DNA of 64,000 nucleotides from positions 500,204 through 564,203 of the forward strand of contig NW_020170410.1 in assembly GCF_000524195.1 (NCBI RefSeq), written 5' to 3'. The position numbers and the translations under genes are program-made. The notes below the pieces were generated by a model. The model searched no databases, had not been told where the DNA came from, and saw nothing but the letters and a program-made list of their open reading frames with translations. Positions 22,901-34,802 of this stretch are shown piece by piece (within the stretch, counting starts at the first letter, position 1; each line of letters starts with the position of its first letter). The DNA is from Echinococcus granulosus. Lineage: Eukaryota > Platyhelminthes > Cestoda > Cyclophyllidea > Taeniidae.

Positions 22901-25670
22901 GTGACATAAAGAAGAAAGTATTTGTTCCACCTCACTGCGGTGGTTAATAATGTAGATAAATGAACTAAACACGCAGGTACATTGACCACTCACCAAGTTC
23001 CTTCTCATCAACTGGTTGTAATTCCAAAAAGACTGTATCGCATTCCCCCGATATAGCGGGTTTTCGAATTCGCGTGACAATGATGGATGACAGATGATTA
23101 GCCCAAATATCGACTACTCTTGCGTATAGGTCGTCCGCAACCTGATCTTTTTGGGCAGGTTTTGGAAGCACTGAGGGTTTTTTGTACACCCTTGAAAGGA
23201 AAAGGGGTGAGTTTAGAGAGAGAGCAAATTCCTCGCAGGAGTTGCGATCCTTCAACACCAAAGCTGGTGGCATTGGACGGCATCCGTCCATTCCGGGGAT
23301 CTGTTGTGCCGCTGAGGGATTAATCATGCCCTGGGGACAACGATCTGCCTCCTTGTTGGCTTCTCTTTCGACGTGTTCACAAACAGGTTCTTTTTCGTTT
23401 AGGTAAAGCTTGTAGAATACCTCCGCCATTTGGAAGTACCCACCGGCAGTGCGAATGTGACTGGGACCATAGGCGCATGACGAGTAATAGATCTTCAAAA
23501 AGTTATTTATGGAGGGTTTTAAGTGTTAATTACTTCTTGTGAGTTAAGTGAGAAAGTTGGTCACTAAATATCAAATCATTTTACACTGGAGACATCCTTG
23601 TTGGACACCGCGAACCAATGATCAACATTTCCACAAAGTTCATGATGTTCAACAGCTCTTTAACCGTTTTTCTAACTACTTACTTAATCAATTTCTTTTA
23701 GGCCTGCCTAAGTAATTGCACTGCTTTCGAGATCCAAATGCTAGAAGATGTTTACAGCATTGTTTAGCGTGCTCAGGCTAAACATAACTTTCATTGCTAC
23801 CCATTTTGAAAGAAAATTACATCATGCGAAAAGGTTAGCCCGATAAACAAATGGTTTCTTCCTATGCAAATAAAGTTACAGCTTTTATTCTATTTTTAGC
23901 TACTTCATTGTATTTGGACTATAAAATAAATGGAAATGTGGTTGTGTGACTATTGCAACATTGTTTATTTTTGAGCCAGCAGAAGCTGAAAGGAATTTTA
24001 CAATGAATCCGTGTAATGTAAAACTGACATCCAAATCTAAAACTGATTGAAAGCTAATTTATTGTGCCAAGTAGTGAAACAGGTAATATGATGCTCTGTG
24101 TCTCCAAAAGTAGCTTAAAAACTAGAAAATATCCAAAAATCTACCTTGATTTTAATGTAAGACCTTACAGCACTAGAGCACACAGTATTCTACTAATAAA
24201 TAGCAGGTAAAAACTACGTAGAGGTTAAGTAAGCTTGCATCTTGAGCAAGGCATTCCAAGGCAGCTTGATATTCGCCTTTAGTTGCAAAAAGGAGGCCTA
24301 ATTTCCTCTGAACCGCTGATCGTATGGCATCAGGACATTCATGCTGGGTTTTTAGCATTATCCATTGTGCTTGGGCAAGGTTAGATTCGGCTTGTTCCAA
24401 CCGCTTGAGCACTATTAGGAAGCATATTAGCGATATTCAGACAATTTTATAGGCTAGTTTACATAATTAACACCTACATCAAGCTCCTAATGATGACTAT
24501 TCCGCAATTTAGTAAGTGGCGATTAAGTGAACAAAAATTTTGTCAAACCGATGGTAAATGTGGAAGGTTGGGCTTTTAAATTTTTGGTAACTCACTTATG
24601 TTAGCTTCAGCCAAGAGAAGGTACGGAATAACCAACTCAACGCTAGCCATGCCGTATACCTCAGCTGAAAACTTTAGGCACTGAAGAGCTGCTGGAATAG
24701 CAGCCTCCGCCATTCCACCAAATAACAATTTCAGTCCTGTGTTCTTCGTTACTTCGAACAAATTAGTCTACGAAAGATGAGTACAGTGAATGCTCATGTT
24801 TGCCTCCAAACAAGACAATTAACTAACTGATAATCATTCATGAAGTAAAAAAATCACCTGAACTTTCTTGATTTTTTTCATCTTTTTTAAACGCTCTTCT
24901 TCTGTTGGAATGAAGCCTAGAGGTTTACGCAACCATTCCAATGTCGAACAGATTCTCTCATGAATGCCGATCCAATCAATTTTTTGATGCTCTACGTTGC
25001 TAAATTAAGAAAAAAAGTTTCAAGATTACTGTTTTGTCCTAAGATGGTTTTAGTTAATCTGGGAAACCGCACTTTAGTACTTAAATAGTTTACTAAATAT
25101 TCTCATAAAAATCACTTGTAGTGGAGTTATAGTTTTGGTTTACACTAAGAATATGGATTTACTTTTTGAGGCTATCCACGTCCCTAGTTTTTTATTCATT
25201 GTGATGAACAATAAATTTGATTTACCAGTAAAGGTGTTTCAAAAAACACGAAACAAATAAATCTTGCTTCAAATAATTCCTGCGATAAAAAAGTCAAAAT
25301 TTGCTCTAATTTAAAACTTTTTTCGTAGACGAATCAAGCAAAGACTTGCATATTACTTAATGGAATGCACTTAAATAATTTTTTAAATTAGAACATTCTG
25401 AGTGTTAATTCATTTGATCACGAACAACCATTGTGTTAGGTACCAGTAATAGGTGACTCTGCATAGTGAACATTGAAGGTATGCTGGCTTAGAGCAAACT
25501 TCGCATTTAAGGTCAGCATCTCGTGGATTGGAAAGGGGAGAAAATGAATTTGCCGGTGGAGGAATAGTGGAACGTGCAAGTTCATTGCTGGAACAGGATT
25601 TTGTGGATGGACGCGCACAGTTGGCTGAAATGTTATTTGGCCCTAACTTCGCAGAGCTATTCCATTCCAT
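16817..25670 (-). CDS. ZMYND12: ZMYND12 orthologue: MYND zinc finger and TPR-like protein, seven exons
   Basis: Joining exons 25,670-25,444, 24,999-24,858, 24,767-24,596, 24,411-24,239, 23,492-22,994, 18,540-18,362 and 16,921-16,817 keeps phase throughout and gives about 498 aa. Order: a Ser/Pro-rich N-terminus; a MYND finger (C56, C59, C67, C70, C76, H80, H89, C93); TPR-like helices including AAIPAALQCLKFSAEVYGMA and VELVIPYLLLAEA, RLEQAESNLAQAQWIMLKT and RKLGLLFATKGEYQAALECL; then SSCAYGPSHIRTAGGYFQMA, and a coiled C-terminus. These match vertebrate ZMYND12 (about 365 aa) segment by segment. The extra length is the N-terminus and an insert of about 85 residues in exon 5. Known from the family: an axonemal protein needed for sperm flagella, partner of TTC29. 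Here a role in cilia, flame cells or sperm is inferred. The ATG is the first in the open exon; an upstream start exon cannot be excluded. Confidence 0.88.
18362..18540 (-). CDS. ZMYND12: ZMYND12 exon 6
   Basis: It lies 4.45 kb from exon 5 and is too short to stand out as an ORF. ATTAG acceptor; it encodes ETDAAEAKKMLTTINRYRSQ and onward to LSMLFWLLNDKAK, matching the vertebrate EAQEAEAIRILTSI...MFYYLMMNSSKA region; donor AAG|GTCAAC, phase 0. Confidence 0.8.
18541..22993 (-). other. ZMYND12: Large intron 5 of ZMYND12
   Basis: A 4.45-kb intron with no TRIM copy found in it, unlike the intergenic DNA outside. ORFs of 66-72 aa in it look accidental. The part from about 18,990 to 19,750 has a higher G+C content than the rest and may be an old, unrecognised repeat. 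Confidence 0.5.
22994..23492 (-). CDS. ZMYND12: ZMYND12 exon 5 (longest, with lineage-specific insert)
   Basis: Acceptor TGAAG, donor CTTG|GTGAGT, phase 1. It encodes IYYSSCAYGPSHIRTAGGYF, then about 85 residues rich in Pro, Lys, Cys and Glu with no counterpart in vertebrates, then DLYARVVDIWANHL, which rejoins the family alignment. Confidence 0.85.
24239..24411 (-). CDS. ZMYND12: ZMYND12 exon 4 (TPR-like region)
   Basis: Acceptor AATAG; it encodes LKRLEQAESNLAQAQW to LECLAQD. The end set by homology would use a GC donor (GAT|GCAAGC). A GT donor 21 bases further on (TAC|GTAGTT) is also in phase and would add ASLLNLY. Confidence 0.75.
24596..24767 (-). CDS. ZMYND12: ZMYND12 exon 3 (TPR-like region)
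   Basis: Acceptor CGTAG, donor ATAA|GTGAGT, phase 1. The segment GGMAEAAIPAALQCLKFSAE is the best-conserved part of the protein. The intron separating it from exon 2 is only 90 bp. Confidence 0.88.
24858..24999 (-). CDS. ZMYND12: ZMYND12 exon 2 (second half of MYND finger)
   Basis: Too short to stand out as an ORF. The TTTAG acceptor supplies C to complete Cys76, then NVEHQKIDWIGIHERIC completes the finger. It ends IKKVQ at CAG|GTGATT, phase 0. Confidence 0.85.
25444..25670 (-). CDS. ZMYND12: ZMYND12 exon 1 (start and first half of MYND finger)
   Basis: Residues 1-75. It ends in RVTYY plus TG of the next Cys codon, at donor TG|GTACCT. It carries four of the zinc ligands. The roughly 55 residues before the finger are rich in Ser, Pro and Asn and longer than in vertebrates. 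Confidence 0.8.
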
Positions 25671-26765
25671 AATATGTGGTGATTTGACGAATAATGCGCA
25701 ACCGCTTATAATTTTGATATTTCCCTGACCTATGTTGCTGTGACTACAAGCTTAAACAAAACATCCTGAATATAAAGATAAAACTGGGGCTAAAGTATAC
25801 ATTCACGGATTACTTAGCGGCAACATTTATTTTAAATTTAAAAAATATCAATTAAATTTGTTTGCTACTATTCTTCAAAATGAAAAACGTAACATGGCCC
25901 AGTGTGTACACGTAGATACATACTTCTGCTTGTTAGAGAATCAAAAGCTTGCAAAAATTTATGCTAATGTAGATTGCGCTCTTATCTTTTAATCGTCTGT
26001 CTTCAATCGCGTGAATCGAGCTGACTAATATAATTTGCCAAGTTCCTATCAATACTCTGAGCGTGGGAGAGCAATCACGTAGCACATGTTTATTTGAAAG
26101 CACCTTTTAGATGAGAAGTTCCCAATACAATCACGGCCCTCGTTTTGGAATGGTAGTCAACTACCGTACCTGCTTCACAAGAATAGCAATTAATATATGA
26201 ACCTCCTAGCCGTTCTACTCATTTCAAGGGAATAAAGGCCAAGAAGGAGGATTCTGAATGCTTAGAGTGCACTCATTCCTCAGGTTACACAAAGGCCATT
26301 TCGTCACAAGATTCTTGTTTGCCTAAAAAGGGGCATTAAAACGAGAGTGTTTTGCATTTGCATGTGCTGTTTTTTGAAATACAACTTATCATTATGGGCC
26401 AAATTTGGGCAAGACTAGGAACATTCGGCTAATTCATTACTTGATGCTACATCACCATTATTGTAATGCTAAATGTAATACCTATGTTGTTTTAATGTAC
26501 CTTTCAGGGAGGAGGAAAACAGGAAATCCGAATCTCGTGATCGGATCGTCCTCTCCCTTACCTAGTGACTGCGGCTCCCCTCCTTCTTGAACATTGTATT
26601 TTCCCTATCCATCTTGCCACCTTTAATAAAGATGTCCAAAGCGAATCAACCGGGCTTGTCTAGGAATGCTAGGAAAAGGAAAGCGGAGACCGATGAGTCT
26701 CGCTCCACATAAATTTTAGAACTAAAAAGCTTTTGATCACTTTTGATATCTTGAAGCATGGATGG
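25671..26765. other. 5' flank of ZMYND12
   Basis: Presumed promoter region of ZMYND12, bounded at the far side by a solo TRIM LTR. No TATA box or gene was seen. Confidence 0.35.
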
Positions 26766-26948
26766 TGTAGCGTCCCGAGACTCCCTGAAGACGAAAGAAG
26801 ACACAATACTAGGGCAGAATAAATATTCAGCGCAGAGGTGGCTAAGCTATTGACATGGCCCGAAAGCCCAACCCACCCAGCAAGGTACAAGCGGACTACT
26901 TCAATAGTGGCGCCTCACCAATGCCGGGGGATAAACCACCATTGTATT
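26766..26948 (-). mobile_element. Solo TRIM LTR, reverse orientation
   Basis: It starts TGTAGCGTCCCGAGACTC, then ctgaagacgaaagaagacac, aatactagggcagaataaat and acatggcccgaaagccc. This copy is one of the best matches to the outer (ACA) end of the LTR. The far end is diverged. Confidence 0.7.
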
Positions 26949-27642
26949 AAAATCGAAAGTTAGGAATTATCTAAACCCTTTCTACCACTCCAATATTCAT
27001 GGCTTTTTGAAAAAAAATGCACTTAATAGTATGAACCATGTCTTTGTTTATTTTTCGACAGTGCTATTTGAACCCAAGAATGAGAGGCATGAATATTCTC
27101 TGAACCGTTTCCCAACGTTTGCTAGCAACTCACAGTTTTGACATTATGAATAAAATATTGCTACTTTCAACTCCGACAGTAGGAACCTTAGTGCATTTAG
27201 ATGCCTCATTTAAAAGGCAAACTTACTAGCAGTTTAAAACCCACTATTTTTGAGCTGATCCCTAGGCTTGTTTTCATGAATTAAGCAAGATTAATGAATG
27301 CAAATTTGTTTATCTAAATCCGAATAGTCATCACACCTTTAAGGCAATAGTAATATAAATTAACCGTTTGCTCTGCAGTTTTATTCCTAAATCTTAGAAA
27401 TGCTTGGCTACCTTTGATTTTAACACACCTTTAGTGGTTATTTAGCCTTGAAAGAATTGACCTTTTGTATTTTTGGTTCATCCATAAGGTTTTGGACAAA
27501 AAATGGACTCTTTGTTTGACAAGTGAAATGCAAATTCTACAAGTCTCTGCATAATATACCAAATTACAAGTGCAATCAAGCTGATTGCTGTTATTTTACA
27601 AAACAGCAGCGTGACTTGTATTGTACTTTAGTATAGTCAAAT

Positions 27643-28426
27643 TTTGGCTTTCTGAGACTCCCCCAAAGGCTAAAGAGGACATAATGCAGGGCAGAATATA
27701 TATTGTCGACGTACACTATGGCTTGGGACTACTGCCCTGGCTCGGAGGCCAGTCTGCCCAATGGAAGTAAAATGATGGAGCCTGTAATTAGACAGTTTTC
27801 TAAATCGCAGGTTAAGCTAACAATTAACGTGTAACACGGTGTCTCTCCCCTCCGAGCGTCGTCCCTGGCGCTTCCTTTGCTCAGCCTCTCGCGTCAGCTA
27901 TGACAACGCAACCGGTGTCGTGAGAATGACAGTCACTAGCCAACCTTGTCTGTCATTGAATTATCATACAACTTAGAAGGTACTCGACCCCAACGTTACT
28001 GATCGCCCTTGCTAATTCTACCGAATCTGGGGTTTGTCCTGTATGGGAACTGCATTGGGGACATGAAGGGAACGTGTCGGCCATCAGGCATGCCCATCAT
28101 TAGTCGGAAGAACATTGGCCCAAAAACCGTCTAATATATTAAGGAACGTGGTTTAAAATAAATTGCTGGTAATAACGTTTCGGGTGTGTTCCTAATTTCC
28201 ACCTTATTTTAATTTCAGTACTGCCTAGCCATTTCTATCTGGGCTCTATTCGGCTAATGGAGAGATAGAGGAGGTGTCACGCCTTTACTTAGTTGACGTC
28301 TTAAAATAGGCACCATATGCAACCAGTGGAATGGTGCAGAGGCCATTTCATCCGGCGAAAGTACATTGACGGAGCCTCCATATGGTCCGTAACTACAACC
28401 GGAAGCTAAACAATTAATGCATTGCA
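27643..28426 (-). mobile_element. TRIM copy with two LTR parts, internally deleted, reverse
   Basis: The 3' LTR (27,643-27,835, gggcagaatatatattgtcg) is followed by interior sequence (gcgtcgtccctggcgcttcc; actagccaaccttg) and, after a 200-bp deletion, by a shortened 5' LTR (about 28,330-28,426, with gaaagtacattgacggagcc). Confidence 0.7.
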
Positions 28427-28872
28427 ATATAAGCTACTTTTTTCATAATTTATTACTTATGTCATTGTGAATATTTCGGATAAATATTAATGAACATCCG
28501 ACCTTACAGTTATTGATGGCAATAAAAATCTACTTCATTTAACTATTCGCGTTTTCAAAACCTTGATAATGACGCCTTTGTAATAAGCCTAATTTGTTCC
28601 CTCAAGTTTCTCCCAAAAGTAATGTGAACACACAACCTAAGTAACCTCAGATTTAGTCAACTATTAGCAATTACCCAAGGGTTCTACCATTGGTAATAAA
28701 TAATATCCCCTTAACTTTCTTAGAAATGACCAGTTGTCCTGTTTCGGAAAAAATCCACCGCATATAGTACCAGCATAAATAATTTGGCAAATAAATATAT
28801 TTAGGTGTTTTAGGTCCACCACTTCAAAGGATCGTCTTTTCACAATGCTGCTCAAGAAAGCAGAAGAGAGTT

Positions 28873-29047
28873 TGTAGCTCTCCAAGACTTCCCTGAAGGC
28901 AAAAGAAGACGTAGTGCTGGATCAGAATATGCATTGTCCACGCACAGTAGGGCCCGAAACCCATGTCGCCCGACAAAAGTACAACGGCGAAGCCCCCAAG
29001 TGGAGCATTACCAAAACCATGGTTATACCAGTTTGTCAAAACACGTC
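28873..29047 (-). mobile_element. Solo TRIM LTR, reverse orientation
   Basis: It starts TGTAGCTCTCCAAGACTTCC, then ctgaaggcaaaagaagacgt, cagaatatgcattgtccacg and aaagtacaacggcgaagccc. The last 30 bases are diverged. Overlapping 71- and 73-aa ORFs are accidental. Confidence 0.7.
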
Positions 29048-31952
29048 TTAAAGCTAAAGGTAAGTTAAATGTTCACCAATTTTTTTACGCAGTCCTAGCT
29101 ATTGTCTCTTAAGTAAATTGTTTGTTATTTTATAAACGTGTTAGCCATTACAACATTAGGAATTAAAGAATTTAAAATTTGCCTGTTGGAGCTTCACAGA
29201 GGGTTCTATAAATCCGATGCAAAAGTGGAAATATTGAAGACTTAAACCTTCTGATACTAAGTGTTAAAAGTTAAAGTGAAAGCAGCTTTTAAACAATTAT
29301 TTTTTGGTAGATTCGTTACTGCTTTTATGTGATTTCACAGCAAATCTATGAATACGCAAATTTCCCAGTCTTCGTTCCTCTCCATCAGTTTGTTTGAGAG
29401 ATATATGCCAGTGGGAAAATGTCAATGGAGAAGAAATGTGAGGTAAAAGCTGGAAAAAGGATCATTTTTCAGCATTACTTATCGGAATGTGCAAATGAAA
29501 AATTGGTTAGCTTATGCAAGGGTTGGTTATAACACTTTCTGGTCTTTTGAACTTCTGTTGTAACTGATGGAGGAATGAGGGGAAAGAGGAAGGGATTGGA
29601 CAGTTGCCTCTGCTTAGACAAGTCACGTGAATGCATCGCTCCGAGGGAGACGCTGGCCCCGTGCTGTGACAGTGGAGTTGTCATTCGTGAGTAAACAGCG
29701 AGGCCTGCAAATTTTATCAGTAAAGCGTAATGCTCCATCCTCTACTCAGTTTTGAAAAGGAGGAGCTTTCTACTTAGAAGTATTTCTGAGCAACTGACTG
29801 CAGATTGTTCTGATTAACATCAGTCCTAATTTCACCTAATCAACCAACTCAAAAATGCACAAGCCCAATCCCCTTGACATTTGTTTCCGGTGTCAGATAT
29901 TTTGTCGAGATGCTGAGCAAAAGATATTAATGATAATTGGCAATAGGATAGGAGATTTTACTTTGTGAAATATTTATTAAAGAACTATTGCATAAAATTG
30001 TCAATGAGCTTTTTTGGTTATAGTGAAATCCATCCGAAAGGTTTTTGTTGAACTAATTTCTTGTCAAATTTTGAAAAGCGCAAGTAGCAGACGTGCTCAC
30101 GCAATAAAAGGCATTTGCTCTGTCAAAAGTCAACCAATTAACTTTTTGCTGGACAAAACTTTTTAACCAACTTATCCAGATGAATTGAGCTGATTGGATG
30201 AAACCGATTTACAAAGCGTCGGAAACCAAGAAAGATAGTCCTGTACTTCTCAAGTATTTTCTTTTATTGTAAAGCAGTGTAAAATGTAAAACTTGTAATT
30301 TATTTGTGTCATATTTCCCATCAAAACGGTTATTTGAACTCATAAAATATTTCATCAGACAAATTGAAGCTTCTCCCTCTAAATCCTGTCAATATTATGA
30401 CCTTTTTTAAAAATAACAGACCTTTAAACACTAATTGTTCCACCGAATTCCCCTAACTGCGTCGAATAGAGCTTGGTTGAAGATGCTCAGTTCATTAAAT
30501 AAACGAGCGATGTCATGTATGTCAGAGCTTATGACACCTGGAACGAAGTGTTAGAACTTCTAATGTAAATCACTCTTCATCTTCTCAGCTTGATAAATTT
30601 GTAATTACTTTAAATAAAAAAGGTTTGAATTATTGGCACTCAGCTAGGTAGTTATGGAAGTAAGTGCGTGTACAGGTAGGCAGGAATGAAAGCGGTCAAG
30701 ATACGTTCAGATCAAACTGAGACTTCGGGGAAAAAATTAGGATGTAGGAATCATATTTACTTTCCATTTTAGTCCTTTACTACAATCAAAAACTTACCTT
30801 AGCTCTTTAAATTAATTAGGATTCTTTGGGATAGATTAGCTTTTTTGACATGGCCGTAATCTTGGAAACTGTGCATGTTCATGAACAATTGCGTCTGCCA
30901 GAAAACAAAAGGAGTTTTGAGTTGTGCTGTGTGATAGCTGCTTATGTATACACTATTTATAGGATTACAAGAAGGATTAGTACATAAGTTTAACTACCAT
31001 GGCCAGGATCGGCATTGTCGAGTGTATGTCAAGCTTGGAAGCATATGAACCATCCAAAAATCATTACGTGGAATAATTTTTCATCACTACGATTTGTCTG
31101 AGGCCTTTCAAAGCGAATTGCAGTCTTGCGTGCTAAAGCATAGTCTAGTCCACGTAATAAAGGCCTCCCACTTATTGCTGGATTTTTATTGTCACGACTC
31201 TGTATCCTCTTACGGAAGTATAATCTAAGGTCCCAAATTGACATGGACATTCATAAAAACTGCTTGAATGGCTATACAAATATACGCGTGTTTTATTAAA
31301 CTTTATAACCTTCAGTAATAACGTAGATGGTAAAAGACGCCCACGCTGCACATAATTTGGTTATACATTTAAGGCCTTCTATATTTCTACAGAATTTACC
31401 CGTTCAAATCATGATTTTGGTAAAGAAAATTTAAAAGTATCGCACATTTTCATGATTTTTTTGGTATTGACTGAGGTTCATATAAACATCATTGAGGTCA
31501 AACGTGTAGAGACATTAGTAAAAAATGAGTAGAAGCACCAAATCCCAAATAGCGGTTTGAAAAGACAATGTTGAATGCTCATGGGTACAAAAAATAGCTT
31601 TTATTTGAAAATTTCTTTTGGCTCTAATAAAATTATTTGGTGTCACTTTGTGTGTTGGTTAAAGCTTTCTTCGCAAGACTAAGGCATTAGGGTAGTTTTA
31701 TTAATTTCCATAAAAATCCAATCCACAGTTGTGAGTTACGGTGTATTTGGAATCAAAGCGCCATTTCCTAGTGCAAACTAACTACGCATCATAAACTTTA
31801 AAATTTTTGCTAAATCTCATAATTTCTTATTTGTGACGCATTGAATCAATTCGGATACGTCCCGCCATGGTTAAAAAAGAAGAAAATCGTACATTTATTA
31901 AAATAGTAGATGTTATTTGAGGAGAAAGCAAAGAAATACACGTCTCTATTTA
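29048..31952. other. Intergenic, no gene seen (2.9 kb)
   Basis: No TRIM copy and no supported gene. An 87-aa ORF (29,475-29,738, minus) and a 73-aa ORF (31,029-31,250, minus) were examined; neither has splice sites or motifs strong enough to call. Confidence 0.4.
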
Positions 31953-33063
31953 TGTTTTTAATACTCTGTTTGTTTAACTCCTCGTCTAGATTACTCGAGC
32001 ACTAAAGGCTCCGCCCATGTACTTCCACACGATGGCACGGCCTCGGGCTATACCAGTAGATGCTGGCCCTTCTCTGCGTTGGTAATACATATTCTATCGT
32101 AGTATTACGACCTTTTCAGACTTTAAGCAAGACTCCGGGCGTTACATTGGCAACAGCGTCAAGCATTTTCAATCCGTAAAGACGGCTACCCTGAATTCTA
32201 TTACCAAATGCTTTACCTTAGCGTGACTTAAAGTGAGTGTATGCTGCGTATGAGAGAATCTGCGACTACCCCTAACAACAGGGTTGTAAATGATGTTTAT
32301 ATTGGGTAACTAATCCGATTCCGTGCTCTGCAGGAATGCCATTAACAACTGATGCGACACTAGCTGCAAAACTACCTGGAAAGTTTATAACAGAGGTGTC
32401 CATGGTATCTGTAGGCAGATATTAATTAAGTGAAAACGTGAGACCACCTCCACCTCTCTCCTAGCTTAATAGAACCCCGACGGATTTAAATGGGCAGTAA
32501 TGATGCGAAAACAAGGTTGCAAGGAGGAGTAGATGCAGTTTTACATTCCTGCAAAATAATTTTTTTGATTTCTCGTTCCTTTAATGGCTTCCCTTAAGAG
32601 CAGTGTTACAGAGAAAAGCACTATATTATTCCTTCGCCTGATACAGTTCGCATACAGGGCAAAGGCCCAGCTCTAGAGAAATTGTCAAGAAGGATCAGTG
32701 GTGTTGCGTCCAGGTATCTTCCCAGGTACACGTAAAATTGATGACAGGCGTGATTGGTTTGTGGGTGTTTTTCTTACGGCACTGACTACCTTGTGTTTGC
32801 CCTCGCGGTTGACTGACCAGGGGGAGCAACGGAGAAGAGGTTCAAAAGGATAGAGGGGCTACTTTGTGCTTTTTTGTTTGTGTAATTCACTGGGTCTTGG
32901 TTTCTGGTAGAAAATTTAGACTCCACCTTTGTATTTCCGCTGGACGTCATGGCCTCCGTGACTTGTCAGTAGCCCCTCTCCTCCAGCCTTTCTCTACGAC
33001 GGCAATAAATCTCGCCTAGAATTTTGACTTCCTTCTACTTCAGAAAAGACTAGGAAAACTACA
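31953..33063 (+). mobile_element. Full-size TRIM, forward orientation
   Basis: About 1.11 kb. 5' LTR about 31,953-32,145 (gtttaactcctcg, aaggctccgcccatgtactt, atacatattctatcgtagta), followed by acattggcaacagcg at the primer-binding position. The interior has ccacctccacctctctccta and a 3' end with ggttcaaaaggatagagggg (purine-rich tract). 3' LTR about 32,870-33,063, ending aaaactaca. No ORF of any length. Confidence 0.8.
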
Positions 33064-33396
33064 AAAATTCCAAAGAATCACGTATTGCATTCCTATTTCC
33101 TAAATGAAAGTGTTAAAAACAACAGGCTACAGGAAAGACCTCAGAAACTATCATAAGTGGAATATATTTGTATTTTTAAAATTATTAGATAATTTGAATT
33201 AATCACATGAGTATGTTTATACATGCATAAATCATGATATTTCCTCGAATCCGAATCTTAAACATATTACAAATGTTTTATATAATGAAGTGGCTAACTT
33301 TATGGTCATCCATATAAACTACAAACAAGTGTGCGACTTGCATACAAAATTACTTAACCCATTTCCTAAAATTGGTTTAATTCCGAGAGCTAGATA

Positions 33397-33593
33397 TGTA
33401 TCACCTTCAGTCTTTCCTGAAGGCGAAGAGAGCCAACAATACAGGGGCAGAATGCGTATTGTCGACGTACGGAAGGTCTGAGAGTCTACTGTCAAGGTCC
33501 AGAGAACACTCCACCCAACAGAAGCGCAAACGTGGAGTTTTTAGAGAACACAAAAATAAGACGAAGAGTTAAGCAGATAATCAAACTACTACA
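33397..33593 (-). mobile_element. Solo TRIM LTR, reverse orientation, intact ends
   Basis: Like the copy at 6,535, it is exactly 197 bp from TGTATC to CTACTACA, which suggests that about 197 bp is the original LTR length. Core: agtctttcctgaaggcgaag, aggggcagaatgcgtattgt, gacgtacggaagg. Confidence 0.75.
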
Positions 33594-34802
33594 GGTATAT
33601 AAATGCATCAGGATATTACTAATTATTAAGTACCTCTGTCTAAAACAAATAAACAATTTTTATTTTTTGCCAAATGAAGTGATTTTTATAAATCTTTTTT
33701 CGAAGACAAGCATTGTGCTTATTGGGTTTTAACTCCACCGTTTGGATTGTTGCGTGGTTGACCCCTTTAAAGTGGAATTACTTTTTGAGACCTGTCTCGA
33801 TGGTACAGTGTGATTGCTTCCTCCTCCCCATTTAGAAATGCTCGATGGGAAGAGTAGTTATTTGCCTTTTTGTAGAGTGAGCTTCTTACTTCACCACGTT
33901 AGTGATTTGCCCCAAAATTACAGCTGTCAAAGTCATGTAACTGTCACGGCCATATATTTAGTCAAAATATTTGCAACCCAAACTGCCTAGAAAAGACTGA
34001 ACTTCCTAAAATGTTTTATTTTCCCGTTACCTCGTACTAATATGGCAAGACCATATGGTACGCTTGAGCGAGCCACATGTCAGACGCTAGACATATGGTT
34101 GCCCTCGATGCAATGCTTTTTGGTGTCGTGTGACTACTTTCATAACCATAACTTTAGCCTTGGTTACTTCAACCGGCACTACTGCTTGAGCTCATCTTTT
34201 AGGGAGCATACCAAAGAGTCGCAGAATCTACTTCTTCAAAGCGCTTATTTCTGATCGGCTGAGCTCGATATAAAGTAAAGGAAAGTAATAGAACTTTTTT
34301 CTCGTTAATTATTACGAGATTCAATCCACTTATCTTGTATTTTGAAGAAGCTCTTCTTTGGTTCAACGTGTTACCCTATTTTTGAGCGAAATACAAGGAA
34401 TACGTTTTGCGTCATGTTAAGGGTAAAGATTTCTTCACAGCTTATGGTTTTGCAAAAGCCAATGCACAAAAATACGCCTTTCCACGCATTTAGTGTTCTG
34501 CCTTTTAAATTCTCACAATGACATGCACAAAAAATGCTAACCCTACCGAGAGTTATGAATTGTTGAGCTATTCTACACTGTTGTACACCCACATTATCAT
34601 TTACTGAAAAGCGGCCGGCTTGATTCCGCCCTAAAATTTGGCCCTGTTGAGGCAAAATAGTTTAGTTGCATTAGATAAGGCTTACCTAGGGAAGCATCAA
34701 TTCCCCACAAAGCTTCATATTTATATTCACTTGTAATAGTTCATGCTGATATACCCTTCCACATTTTAAAAATTTTCTTAACATGTAATGGTAAAGAGAT
34801 GA

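Noticed and set aside
31029..31250. 73-aa minus-strand ORF with a fairly protein-like composition (RPLLRGLDYALARKTAIRFE)
   Set aside because: No recognisable family, no matching partner exon and no strong splice sites.
31953..33063. TRIM copies considered as SINEs or as a satellite
   Set aside because: Direct repeats at both ends, TGT/ACA termini, primer-site-like and purine-tract motifs fit an LTR element; copies are dispersed on both strands, not in tandem, and have no 3' poly(A) tail or tRNA-like head.
33290..33732. 63- and 66-aa plus-strand ORFs
   Set aside because: The first overlaps a reverse solo LTR, the second is AT-rich low-complexity sequence.
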